This document shows positions 43,474 through 51,512 of a stretch of DNA of 64,000 nt, in pieces; positions within the stretch are counted from its first letter, which is position 1; the number at the start of each line of letters is the position of its first letter. The notes under the pieces are model-generated. The model did not search any database and was not told where the DNA came from. It saw only the letters and a program-made list of their open reading frames with translations. This stretch comes from [Mycobacterium] fortunisiensis (GTDB taxonomy: Bacteria; Actinomycetota; Actinomycetes; Mycobacteriales; Mycobacteriaceae): assembly GCF_019050325.1 (NCBI RefSeq), contig NZ_VOMB01000023.1:124001-188000 (forward strand), written 5' to 3'. Made by a program: the position numbers and the translations under genes.

Positions 43474-44385
43474 TCAGCTCCCGTCAGCGCTGCCGACGAA
43501 GTCCACGATGTGCTTGCCGACCACATCCGGTCGGTCCAGCTGCAGAAAGTGGCCGGCGCCTTCGACGATGTCCACCGCACTGCCCGGCGGCAGGATCTCC
43601 CGTACCCACCGCGCGTAATCCGGTGCGGCACAGCCATCGTCGGTGCCGTGCAGGTAAAGCGTGGGCAGCACGGGTGCCGACATCCAGTGCTTGTGCAGCT
43701 CGGCGTACGGCGCCGGCGGGGTACCGAAACGGAACATGGTGCGGTAGTAGCCGATCGCGGCGCGCCATCGGTCGGGCGCACCGATCGCGGCATCGACGTG
43801 GCGGACGTCCTCGGCCGCGTCGTACCCCGGCGACCATAGCCGCCACAGCCGCGGGACCACCCAGGACGCGGAACGCTCAGGCAACCAGGGCAATTGGAAG
43901 AACATCATGTACCAACTGCGCAGCAGTTGCCGCGGCAACTGGGCGGCCAGCCGTCCCGGCTCGGGCACCCGACCGAACGGCCGGAACGACGCCGTCGGCG
44001 GCACCGACATGATCACCGCCTTGGCGAACGGACTGTCCGGCATGGCCGCCAGGCCCGAGGCCGCGATCGCGCCCCAATCGTGGCCGATGAGCACGTCGGC
44101 CCCGGTCGGCCCCGCCGCGTCCAGCACCCGCAGCGCGTCGTCCATCAGTGCCCCGATGTGGTAACTGCCGTCGGACGGGAGCGAGGACGGCACATAACCC
44201 CGAAGGAACGGCGCCACCACTTTCCATCCCGCCGCGGCCAGCGCCGGGGCCACCTTTCGCCAGCCGTAGGCGGTATCGGGAAAGCCGTGCAGACACAACG
44301 CGACCGGGCCGTCGTCGGGCCCCCACACAAGCGCCCGCAGTTGCACCGCGGGTGCGCTGACATCGATCCAACGTGGCTCGGTCAC
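43474..44385 (-). CDS. Alpha/beta hydrolase, epoxide hydrolase-like
   Basis: A 303-residue alpha/beta hydrolase. CLHGFPDTAYGWRKVAPAL is the oxyanion motif, IGHDWGA holds the nucleophilic Asp typical of epoxide hydrolases and haloalkane dehalogenases, and GAGHFLQLDRP supplies the His. GTG at 44385 overlaps the upstream Mce-associated gene's stop by 4 bp. Could act on lipid epoxides alongside the downstream acyltransferase. Confidence 0.88.
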   Translation of the reverse strand: MTEPRWIDVSAPAVQLRALVWGPDDGPVALCLHGFPDTAYGWRKVAPALAAAGWKVVAPFLRGYVPSSLPSDGSYHIGALMDDALRVLDAAGPTGADVLIGHDWGAIAASGLAAMPDSPFAKAVIMSVPPTASFRPFGRVPEPGRLAAQLPRQLLRSWYMMFFQLPWLPERSASWVVPRLWRLWSPGYDAAEDVRHVDAAIGAPDRWRAAIGYYRTMFRFGTPPAPYAELHKHWMSAPVLPTLYLHGTDDGCAAPDYARWVREILPPGSAVDIVEGAGHFLQLDRPDVVGKHIVDFVGSADGS

Positions 44386-45155
44386 GGCTGCACCGGCGCA
44401 TACTCGGACATCAACCAGCGGTCACCGTCTTTGACCATGGTGGCCTGCGCAATCGACAAGGTCTTCTGCGGCATCTGACCTGCGGTCGACACCGCTTGGT
44501 TGACGTACAACACCACCTCGACGCGGTCGGGTTCTGCACTCACCACGCCGGTGCCGAGCACGTCGGCGACGGCGCCGATCTGCTGGGCCTGAGCCGCCGG
44601 GATGATGTCGTTGACCATTGCGGTGTACGTGCCGAGGAATTCCCCGGTCAACCGGTCACGAACCGCAGTGAGCTGCTGGTCGACGGTTTCCGGTTCATAC
44701 GACAGCATTTCGGCGGTGATCTCCTTGGCCGCCTGAACGGCTTCGGCGCGCGCCACGTCGCTATCCCGGTGCGCCACGATCTGCCACTGCAACACCCCCG
44801 CCGCCACCGCCAGCACCAACGCGGCGAGCGACAACACGACGGGCCAACTGATCCGCGCGCGCCGACGTTTCGGCTCCGCGCCGGCCGCGTCCTCTTCCTC
44901 GACGGACGCTTCCTCGGCGGACGCTTCCTCGGCGGATTCGTCCGCCGGAACCGCGCTCTCGGGCTCGACAGCGTCGGCAGCGGTTTCTTCGCTGACGGCC
45001 TCGTCGCTCCCGGCGGCGCCGGCGACGGCCTCGTCCGGAACGTCGGAAACCGACGAATCCGAATCGGCCACAACGTCTTCCGGTGCAGCCTCCGGGGTGG
45101 CCGCTGCCTCGTTCCTGCGGCGCCCTGCCGGTGGCATCTTGTGACGGCCGCTCAC
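44382..45155 (-). CDS. Orphan Mce-associated membrane protein (Rv1363c-like)
   Basis: A 257-residue Mas-family protein: acidic Glu/Ala/Asp-rich cytoplasmic N-terminus (about 1-100), a basic KRRRARISW stop, one membrane helix (about 107-127), then an extracytoplasmic NTF2-like domain (VARAEAVQAAKEITAEMLSYEPETVDQQL... MVKDGDRWLMSEYAPV). GTG at 45155 overlaps the preceding gene as GTGA. Orphan Mas proteins stabilise Mce lipid importers encoded elsewhere. No mce genes lie in this window. Confidence 0.85.
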   Translation of the reverse strand: MSGRHKMPPAGRRRNEAAATPEAAPEDVVADSDSSVSDVPDEAVAGAAGSDEAVSEETAADAVEPESAVPADESAEEASAEEASVEEEDAAGAEPKRRRARISWPVVLSLAALVLAVAAGVLQWQIVAHRDSDVARAEAVQAAKEITAEMLSYEPETVDQQLTAVRDRLTGEFLGTYTAMVNDIIPAAQAQQIGAVADVLGTGVVSAEPDRVEVVLYVNQAVSTAGQMPQKTLSIAQATMVKDGDRWLMSEYAPVQP

Positions 45156-45826
45156 TGGATGAACCTCACGTCGGAGACCTTCGCCTTGCCGGCAACGTCC
45201 TGCACCGTCAACTCCATTCGCCACACCTGTGGTTCCTGTTCGGGCACGCCCGCATTGGTGGACCGGACGGTCACCGAGACGAGGACGTTCGCCTCGTCAC
45301 CGGTGTAGGACTCCAGGCCCGATGCGGTCACCGTGCCGGTCGACTTCGACTTGATCTGCTTGACCACCTCGAGGAACGACTTCGAGCGCTTCTCGAAGTC
45401 GTCGTAGAACCCGCCGGTCGAAATGTCGAGCACCCGTTGGACATCGGCTTCGGCGTGCTCCCAGTCGATAGTGGTCAGGTCTGTCGCGCCCTGCCGCGCG
45501 GTGTCCACGAACATCGCGCGGCGTTGCTGTTCCTGGTGGACCTGATAGATCCCGTAGCCCAACCAGCCGACCAACGCCGCGAGCGCGACGACGAGCACTG
45601 TGCCGAGAAAACCGGCCGACGCCAACCGCCGGAAACGCCGCTGCGTCGGCTCCGCGTCGCCGGCGGGTTCGGCGGCGTCGTCGCTGTCGTCGGCTTGTTC
45701 GTCCCCGGTCTCTTCGCTGTCGCCGTCCCGAGCCTCATCGGCGGCCTCCGTACCGGTTTCTTCAGCAGCTACGTCGTCGGTCCCGGTCGGCTCGACCGGC
45801 TCGGCGTCGGCGCTGTCGTCTGCCAT
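45152..45826 (-). CDS. Orphan Mce-associated membrane protein (Rv1362c-like)
   Basis: A 224-residue companion of the next gene: very acidic N-terminus (1-65), a helix at about 72-93 (FLGTVLVVALAALVGWLGYGIY), then an NTF2-like domain (AMFVDTARQGATDLTTIDWEHAEADVQRVLDISTGGFYDDF), the hallmark of Mas proteins. ATG at 45826 with a GAGGAG site. First structural gene of a five-gene operon, with its regulator 81 bp upstream. The order and size match the Rv1362c/Rv1363c pair. Confidence 0.85.
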   Translation of the reverse strand: MADDSADAEPVEPTGTDDVAAEETGTEAADEARDGDSEETGDEQADDSDDAAEPAGDAEPTQRRFRRLASAGFLGTVLVVALAALVGWLGYGIYQVHQEQQRRAMFVDTARQGATDLTTIDWEHAEADVQRVLDISTGGFYDDFEKRSKSFLEVVKQIKSKSTGTVTASGLESYTGDEANVLVSVTVRSTNAGVPEQEPQVWRMELTVQDVAGKAKVSDVRFIQ

Positions 45827-45907
45827 ACATCTGCTCCTCGTGGCACTGCCTGTCGCGTGCGATGGCACGCGTGCGATCCAACGTACGTGGCACCGGTCAC
45901 ACCGTCA

Positions 45908-46528
45908 TCAGCGGCACCGGGTGTGCGCGCCGACCGCCCGCAGGGCGAAGTCGACCACGTCAGCCTGCGCGACGATGCTGTCACCGTCCGAACACAACCG
46001 GGACATCACATGGCTGACCACCGCGCCGATCGCGACGGCGTCCTTCTCGGGTTCGGCCAGCGGAAACGACCCGTCCTCCCGGCCCCGACGCAGGATCGAC
46101 GCCAGCGACCGCTCCCGCTCGTCGTGCCACTGCTCGCGCGCCGCGCGATAGCCCCTGGCCGCGCGCACCTCGTCGGAATCGAGCACTGTCATGTGCATCA
46201 GCAGGCGCTCGTCGGCCAGCAGCCCGAAAATCTGGCCCAGCCAGACCTGCAGCTGATCGGCGGGCGGTCCGTCGTATTCCTCGGCGATCCGGTCGAGCCG
46301 ACGCGCCAGCGAGTCGCCCTCACCACGCATCATCGCCAGGAACAGCGCGTCCTTGGACTCGAAATGCCGATAGAACGCGCGGGTCGACAGACCGGCCCTG
46401 GCCAGCACCGCAGCCACCGGAACCGCCCCGGTGTGCGGTTCCGACAGACAGCCGAACGCGGCCTCGATGATCACGTCGCGATCGTCGAGTATCTCCTGCG
46501 CTGGTTTGCTGCCTGGCCCAAGCTCCAC
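45908..46528 (-). CDS. TetR-family regulator
   Basis: A 206-residue TetR protein. GAVPVAAVLARAGLSTRAFYRHFESKDALFLAMM at about 31-64 is the HTH, followed by a helical ligand domain. GTG at 46528; the frame stays open far upstream but only as antisense of the hydrolase and IS regions. Directly ahead of, and co-oriented with, the Mce-associated operon, which it may control; divergent from the hydrolase gene. Confidence 0.87.
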   Translation of the reverse strand: MELGPGSKPAQEILDDRDVIIEAAFGCLSEPHTGAVPVAAVLARAGLSTRAFYRHFESKDALFLAMMRGEGDSLARRLDRIAEEYDGPPADQLQVWLGQIFGLLADERLLMHMTVLDSDEVRAARGYRAAREQWHDERERSLASILRRGREDGSFPLAEPEKDAVAIGAVVSHVMSRLCSDGDSIVAQADVVDFALRAVGAHTRCR

Positions 46529-46590
46529 GGTTGACGATTCTAGGAACCGCGGGTCGCAGATGCGGCGAAAACCCCGCTGGGTAACGTGAC

Positions 46591-46610
46591 CTCTCGGGGC
46601 CTGCCGAGAG
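46591..46610. promoter_or_regulatory. Short hairpin before the hydrolase start
   Basis: CTCTCGG-GGCCTG-CCGAGAG, perfect 7-bp arms; its right arm contributes GAGAG to the ribosome site of the hydrolase gene at 46619. Could be a TetR operator in the 90-bp divergent gap, or an RNA hairpin hiding the ribosome site. Confidence 0.4.
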
Positions 46611-46618
46611 GAATGTCC

Positions 46619-47491
46619 GTGAGCACCGGGAAGATCGAGCACAGCGAATCGCGCACCGTCACGTTCCGCGGAGTCGACGACCTCAACCTGGTCGGTGACG
46701 AATGGAACCGCGACGCCACCTCGGCTGCCGATCGGCCCACCGTCCTGCTGCTGCACGGCGGGGGCCAGAACCGGTTTTCCTGGAAGAACACCGGGCAGAT
46801 CCTGGCCGACCGCGGACTGCACGTGATCGCGCTCGACGCCCGCGGCCACGGCGACAGCGATCGCTCGCCCAGCGCGAACTACTCCGTGGAAGTGCTGTGC
46901 TCGGACGTGCAGCACGTGCTCTATCAGATCGGCCGCCCGGTGGTACTGATCGGCGCCAGCATGGGTGGGCTCACCGGCATCCTGGCCGCCCACGAGGCCG
47001 GCCCGGAACTGGTCACCAAACTGATCCTGGTCGACGTCGTGCCGCGGTTCGAGAAGACCGGCAGCGCCCGAATCCGCGATTTCATGTTCTCCAATGTCAA
47101 CGGCTTCGATTCCCTGGATGAGGCGGCCGAGGCAGTCGCCGCCTACCTGCCCTACCGCACCAAACCGCGCAGCCCCGAAGGACTCAAGAAGAACTTGCGG
47201 CTGCGCGACGGACGCTGGTACTGGCACTGGGATCCGGCTTTCCTCACCAAGCCCGAGGACGACCCGTTCGTCCGGGTGGAAAAGCTGGAGCAGGCCGCGA
47301 CGAACCTGAGCATCCCGATCCTGCTGATCCGCGGCAAGCTGTCCGACGTGGTCAGCCCGGAGGGCGTGGCGGACTTCCTGGACAAGGTGCCCGCCGCCGA
47401 GTTCGTCGAGTTGTCCGACGCCGGGCACACCGCCGCCGGTGACGACAATGACGCGTTCACCGAAGTGGTCGTGGAGTTCGTCGGCCGCTGA
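46619..47491 (+). CDS. Alpha/beta hydrolase
   Basis: A 290-residue hydrolase with LLHGGGQNRFSWKNT (oxyanion), LIGASMGG (Ser nucleophile, Gly-Ala-Ser-Met-Gly), Asp in RGKLSDVVSPEG and His in DAGHTAAGD. Resembles mycobacterial peroxidase/esterase-type hydrolases. GTG at 46619 is six bases after GAGAGGA; ATG at 46613, two residues earlier, touches that site and is less likely. Substrate unknown. Confidence 0.87.
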   Translation: MSTGKIEHSESRTVTFRGVDDLNLVGDEWNRDATSAADRPTVLLLHGGGQNRFSWKNTGQILADRGLHVIALDARGHGDSDRSPSANYSVEVLCSDVQHVLYQIGRPVVLIGASMGGLTGILAAHEAGPELVTKLILVDVVPRFEKTGSARIRDFMFSNVNGFDSLDEAAEAVAAYLPYRTKPRSPEGLKKNLRLRDGRWYWHWDPAFLTKPEDDPFVRVEKLEQAATNLSIPILLIRGKLSDVVSPEGVADFLDKVPAAEFVELSDAGHTAAGDDNDAFTEVVVEFVGR

Positions 47492-47501
47492 GCCGCTACG
47501 G

Positions 47502-47669
47502 CTACGGCTTGTTCGCCTGCTCGGCCTCAGCCAGCCGCTGGTGCAGCCGTTCCCGGATGTCCTGCGGGGTGTAGGCGTTTCGCCGTCGTTGATCCCGCGC
47601 CACCAGGACACCACCGGCGACGACGCCGGCGACACCGGCCAGCCCGACCCACTTCCAGATGCTGCGCAT
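47502..47669 (-). CDS. Small single-helix membrane protein, 55 residues
   Basis: MRSIWKWVGLAGVAGVVAGG... with one membrane helix (about 6-24), then a basic RDQRRR turn and a helical tail (TPQDIRERLHQRLAEAEQ). The TPQDIRERLHQRLAEAE pattern recurs in short mycobacterial membrane proteins. Positive-inside placement puts the tail in the cytoplasm. Function unknown. Convergent with the hydrolase, 10 bp between stops. Confidence 0.7.
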   Translation of the reverse strand: MRSIWKWVGLAGVAGVVAGGVLVARDQRRRNAYTPQDIRERLHQRLAEAEQANKP

Positions 47670-47682
47670 GCAACGAGTGTGC

Positions 47683-48492
47683 CTAAAGCGTGTCGAACAA
47701 CTGGCTGCGGTCGAGTCGTCGCAGTAGTAGGGCGACTTGGCTGAGGTAGACGAAGTCTTCGTGCGCGACCAGGGTCATGTCGTGGTGGCGGTCGATGTGG
47801 CGGCAGTGATTGATCCAGCCGTTGGTGGGTTCGACCACCCAGCGTCGTGGTTGGACGATGAACCCGTGGCCGGGTTTTGGCCCGGACACCACCTCTACTG
47901 TGACGCCCGCTTCCGTCGCTGCGGAGGTGACGGCCTGGCCGGTGTAACCCTTGTCGACCCACACGTGACCGATGGTCCCCGGCGATCCGCTTCGCCTTGC
48001 CGAGCAGCTTCGGGAATGCTGCCCGGTCCCCGACATTGGCCTCGGTGACGACCGCGGCGACCAGCACACCGGCTGAGTCGACGAGCACATGCCGTTTGAC
48101 GCCGTCGACCTTCTTCGCCCGGTCGAAGCCGCGCGGCCCGGCCACCGGCGAGGCTTTGACCGACGAGGAATCGACGACGGCTGCGGTGGGCCGTTGGCGC
48201 CGCCCGGGTCCGGGGTGCGGACCTCGCCGCGGACCGCGGTAAGGATTCGCGCCCAGACGCCGGTACGGCACCAGCGCAGGAAATGTTTGTGCGCTGACGA
48301 CCACGACACGGTGAGGTCGTGCGGCAGATGCCGCCAGGCGCATCCGGTGCGCAGCACGTACAAGATGGCGTCGAGGTACTCCCGCCACCGTTGCGGTGGG
48401 CAAGGCCGCCCACCGCGTGGATGTTTCGGCACGAGAAAGCTGGCGATACGAGCCCACGCGGTGTCAGATAGATCGGGGCGGTACCGGCGCCG
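47683..48492 (-). pseudogene. IS5-family transposase, frameshifted
   Basis: The protein reads in one frame from LSDTAWARIASFLVPKHPRGGR through GGANGP, shifts by -1 at about 48184-48192 to AVVDSSSVKASPVAG (first catalytic Asp), and returns to the first frame at a CCCC run at 47977-47980, giving HVWVDKGYTG (second Asp) and RRWVVEPTNGWINH (Glu). The first shift could be the programmed frameshift used in this IS group; the second looks like a one-base indel (removing one G restores AGTIGHVWVD). No in-frame ATG or good start is visible. Confidence 0.85.
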
Positions 48493-48546
48493 ACCGCGCC
48501 TTGGGGCACATGACGATCGATGGTGATCGAGAGTTCGGACACGTCG
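47684..48546 (-). mobile_element. IS5-family insertion sequence, degenerate
   Basis: An 0.86-kb element carrying a broken DDE transposase. Proposed ends read AGCGTGTCGAAC on the left (about 47687) and, as reverse complement, ACGTGTCCGAAC on the right (about 48533-48544), an imperfect inverted repeat. No convincing target duplication was found, so ends are approximate. Size and single-gene layout fit the IS5 family (IS427-like groups). Confidence 0.75.
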
Positions 48547-48589
48547 TCGCTGGCCAGCGTGTTGTCAGTGGTGTGTGCGACGCTGAACG

Positions 48590-50017
48590 GTGATGGCGCG
48601 GCACACGACATTCCGGTTCTGTCTCGATCCAACGGTCGAGCAGCACGCGGTGCTGGCCCGGCATGCCGGTGCGTCGCGATTCGCGTTCAACCAGTGCCTG
48701 CGGATTGTGAAATCTGCGCTGACCCACCGCAGAACGGTCCCGGACACGCAGGTGCCGTGGACCGGGTTCGATCTGATCAACGCGTTCAACGCGTGGAAGA
48801 AGACCGAGGGCGCCGGCCGGGTGTTCGCCGTCGATGCCGACGGCGGCGTCGACGTGGTGGCCACGGGGCTGTCGTGGCGGCGTGAGGTGTGTCAGCAGGT
48901 GTTTGAGGAATCCGCCGTCGACCTCGGGAGAGGGTTGGCGGCATGGTCGGATTCGCGGTCGGGCAAGCGCAAAGGCCGTCGGGTCGGGTTCCCCCGGTTC
49001 AAGAAGAAGACCGGCGGCATCGCGTCGTTTCGACTGCGCAACAAGCATCCCAAGGGCAAACCCGCCGCGATCCGTATCGGCGACAATGATCGGCCCCGCT
49101 CGGTCACGCTGCCGGGCATCGGCGCTGTTGCGGTACATGACGACACCCGTCGGCTGCGGCGCATGCTGGGCAAACGACGGGCGAAGATCCTCTTCGCCAC
49201 CATCAGTTACCGCGGGGGCCGGTGGTGGATCGCACTCAATGTCGAGGCCGCCGACCTGCACCCGGCCCAGCAGCACCCGACACGCCACCCCGACGATGCT
49301 GGCGGCTGGGTGGGGGTCGATCGCGGCCTGTCGGCGTTCCTGGTCGCCGCGACCGCCGACGGCACCGAGGTCGCCCGCATTGACGATGCACCCAAGGCGC
49401 TGGCTGTGGGTATGAAACGGCAGCGGCGGTTGTCGAAGTCGTTGTCACACAAAAAGAAAGGATCACGCCATCGAAAGGATGCCGCGGCCCGGCTAGCGCG
49501 GCATCACCATCGTGTCGCCAACGTTCGGCGGCATTTCCTGCACAAGGTATCGGGCGAGCTGGTCAAGACCCACGACCGGATCGTCATCGAAAACCTGAAT
49601 GTGGCAGGCATGCTGGCCAATCACCGGCTGGCTCGCGCGATCTCCGATGCCGGCTGGGCCGAGTTCGCCCGGATGGTGCGCTACAAACAAGCGTGGCGCG
49701 GCGGGCAGCTGATCGAAGCCGACCGCTGGTATCCGTCAAGTCAGCTCTGCTCGCTTTGCGGACAGCGCCGCACCGACCTGACCCTGGCTGAGCGGGTGTT
49801 CACCTGCCCCAACGGGCATGTGATCGATCGTGACGGCAACGCCGCGACGAATCTGGCCCGCTGGCCTCACACCCACCCAACCGATCCCCGGACCCCCAAG
49901 CAACGGGGCCGGGCCACCAATGCCCGCCGACGGGACGGCGCTGGCCAACACCCCCGTGTTGGTGAAACCAGCCCGAAAGACGCGGGAACCGACGTTCACA
50001 CCGCCCCCGCGGCCTGA
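48590..50017 (+). CDS. tnpB: TnpB, RNA-guided nuclease of IS200/IS605-IS607 type
   Basis: A 475-residue TnpB with an N-terminal RuvC-like/WED region and split RuvC: Asp244 (GVDRGL), Glu334 (IVIENLNV) and Asp413 (DRDGNAA). The zinc motif is CSLC at 387-390 with C406-PNG-H410, a His replacing the usual last Cys. Relatives use an omega RNA overlapping the gene's 3' end to cut DNA beside a short TAM. The C-terminal tail is basic and low-complexity. No TnpA recombinase adjoins; 43 bp away is the IS5 remnant. GTG 48590 or ATG 48593 starts it. Confidence 0.88.
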   Translation: MMARHTTFRFCLDPTVEQHAVLARHAGASRFAFNQCLRIVKSALTHRRTVPDTQVPWTGFDLINAFNAWKKTEGAGRVFAVDADGGVDVVATGLSWRREVCQQVFEESAVDLGRGLAAWSDSRSGKRKGRRVGFPRFKKKTGGIASFRLRNKHPKGKPAAIRIGDNDRPRSVTLPGIGAVAVHDDTRRLRRMLGKRRAKILFATISYRGGRWWIALNVEAADLHPAQQHPTRHPDDAGGWVGVDRGLSAFLVAATADGTEVARIDDAPKALAVGMKRQRRLSKSLSHKKKGSRHRKDAAARLARHHHRVANVRRHFLHKVSGELVKTHDRIVIENLNVAGMLANHRLARAISDAGWAEFARMVRYKQAWRGGQLIEADRWYPSSQLCSLCGQRRTDLTLAERVFTCPNGHVIDRDGNAATNLARWPHTHPTDPRTPKQRGRATNARRRDGAGQHPRVGETSPKDAGTDVHTAPAA

Positions 50018-50087
50018 ACCGACGACGCCCGAGAAGGGCGGTGCCGAACACTCAGTCGAGTAGTTCGACGCGCTTTAAGCTGCGTTG

Positions 50088-50783
50088 GTGAAGGCGAACA
50101 CGGTGTCCCTGTCCAAGGCGCTGGAGGAAACCCGCACCGGCGACATCTGGCTGTTCCGCGGGGGTTCCGGGCCGGACCGGGCGATCCAGACGCTGACCAA
50201 CAGCCCGGTCAACCATGTCGGCATGACCGTGGCCATCGACGATCTGCCCCCGCTGATCTGGCATGCCGAGCTCGGCGACAAGCTGCTCGACCTGTGGACC
50301 GGAACCCACCACCGCGGCGTACAGCTGAACGACGCCCGTGAGGCCGTCGAACGCTGGGCCCACAACTACGGTCAGCGCTGCTGGTGGCGACAGCTCACCC
50401 CGTTCGCCTCGCGCCAGCAGGAGGACGCTCTGCTCAAGGTCATCGCCCGGATGGACGGCACGGCGTTCCCCACCACCGCCCGCCTCACCGGCCGCTGGCT
50501 GCGTGGGCGGATGCCCGCGGTCAGCGATTTCACCCGGGGAATTCCCTTGGTCCACAAAAAGGTTCGCGAATCAGCCGACCGCAGGAAGGAACGCACCCGC
50601 CAGGTCGGGCTCGAAACCGCCTACTGCGCCGAGACCGTGGCCATCACCTACGAGGAGATGGGCCTGTTGAGCACCGAGAAGCGCTACAACTGGTTCGATC
50701 CCGGCTCGTTCTGGAGCGGCGACGAGTTGCCGTTGGCCGACGGCTACCGACTCGGCGACGAGATCGCCGTGACGGTGAATTGA
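50088..50783 (+). CDS. Permuted papain-like (YiiX/NlpC-P60-type) protein
   Basis: A 231-residue protein in which His (SPVNHVGMTVAIDD, about 43) comes before Cys (ETAYCAETVA, about 182), the circularly permuted order of the YiiX/YaeF papain-like fold. GDIWLFRGGSGPDRAIQTL is the matching first strand. Such proteins hydrolyse or transfer amide/ester bonds, often on lipids or peptides. No signal peptide. GTG at 50088, or TTG one codon earlier. Confidence 0.7.
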   Translation: MKANTVSLSKALEETRTGDIWLFRGGSGPDRAIQTLTNSPVNHVGMTVAIDDLPPLIWHAELGDKLLDLWTGTHHRGVQLNDAREAVERWAHNYGQRCWWRQLTPFASRQQEDALLKVIARMDGTAFPTTARLTGRWLRGRMPAVSDFTRGIPLVHKKVRESADRRKERTRQVGLETAYCAETVAITYEEMGLLSTEKRYNWFDPGSFWSGDELPLADGYRLGDEIAVTVN

Positions 50784-50790
50784 CGGCCCG

Positions 50791-51321
50791 TCAGGGCTGT
50801 TCGACCATCGGCACCGGCGTCTCGAGCAGACGGAGCATGGCATCGAGCGGCGCCGGCTGACCGTCGAGGTCCCGCTCGATGAACCGGATGATGGCGACCT
50901 CGTGGTCGACGACGTACTCGAAGAAATCCTGGTGGGGTGTGCCGTGGAAGCCGTCGGCGAGGCCCTGGAACACCGGTAGATAGCGGCGCGTCGCCAACCG
51001 CAGCGAATGCAACTGCACCTTCCACGGCCAGTACACCGACGGCGGCGCCGCGATACGGCCGGCCGCCGCGGCGAGGCGGTTCGTCTCGCTGACGTCGATA
51101 CCACTGTGCTGAAGGAACTTCCGGGTTGCCCCGTTGGTCTGGGCCTCGAGCGCGTGGATGACCCGCCAGGCGTGGGCCTGGTGTTCGTCGCGGGCGTGTG
51201 ACGCGGCGGCCAGCGCGAACGATTCGCCGAGCTCCTCGGATTCGACGAGCCTGGCCAGCCCGCGACGCAAGTGGCCGGCAATCGGATGCGGGCTGCGAGC
51301 TGCCACCTGAACCGCCTTCAT
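50791..51321 (-). CDS. Hypothetical all-helical protein
   Basis: A 176-residue protein predicted to be mainly helical, with His/Glu/Asp-rich segments (SHARDEHQAHAWRVIHALE and FEYVVDHEVAIIRFIERD) that could form a metal-binding four-helix bundle. Not recognised. The 7-bp gap to the convergent preceding gene leaves no room for a separate terminator. ATG at 51321, divergent from the aldehyde dehydrogenase. Confidence 0.6.
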   Translation of the reverse strand: MKAVQVAARSPHPIAGHLRRGLARLVESEELGESFALAAASHARDEHQAHAWRVIHALEAQTNGATRKFLQHSGIDVSETNRLAAAAGRIAAPPSVYWPWKVQLHSLRLATRRYLPVFQGLADGFHGTPHQDFFEYVVDHEVAIIRFIERDLDGQPAPLDAMLRLLETPVPMVEQP

Positions 51322-51512
51322 CGGGAGAGTGCATATCTGAGAACCTACGTTCGCAGAAATGCTGTCACCATCGGCGCCCGGCCGTCAAGAGCTGGGGGCG
51401 ATCCGATCCGGCGTCCGACATTACGGATTATGTTAATGTTCATTCGGTAGTGCTCAATGCTTTGAACAGCTATTTTCAGCACTAATGTGATCTTCTATTC
51501 ATGGGGGTAACA
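51322..51512. promoter_or_regulatory. AT-rich divergent promoter region before ALDH
   Basis: 51420-51500 is clearly AT-richer than its surroundings, with TTATGTTAATG and an AGTGCT...AGCACT inverted repeat (6-bp arms, 23 bp apart, about 51450-51484). Likely promoter and operator of the ALDH gene. Confidence 0.45.

Noticed and set aside
46529..48457. Open frame making an ~850-residue minus-strand protein upstream of the TetR gene
   Set aside because: It joins part of the broken transposase, antisense of the hydrolase and the TetR; only the last 206 codons look like a real protein.
50018..50085. Clear right-end hairpin of an IS605/IS607 element after tnpB
   Set aside because: No convincing stem or terminal repeat could be found by eye in this gap; the element's right end stays undefined.
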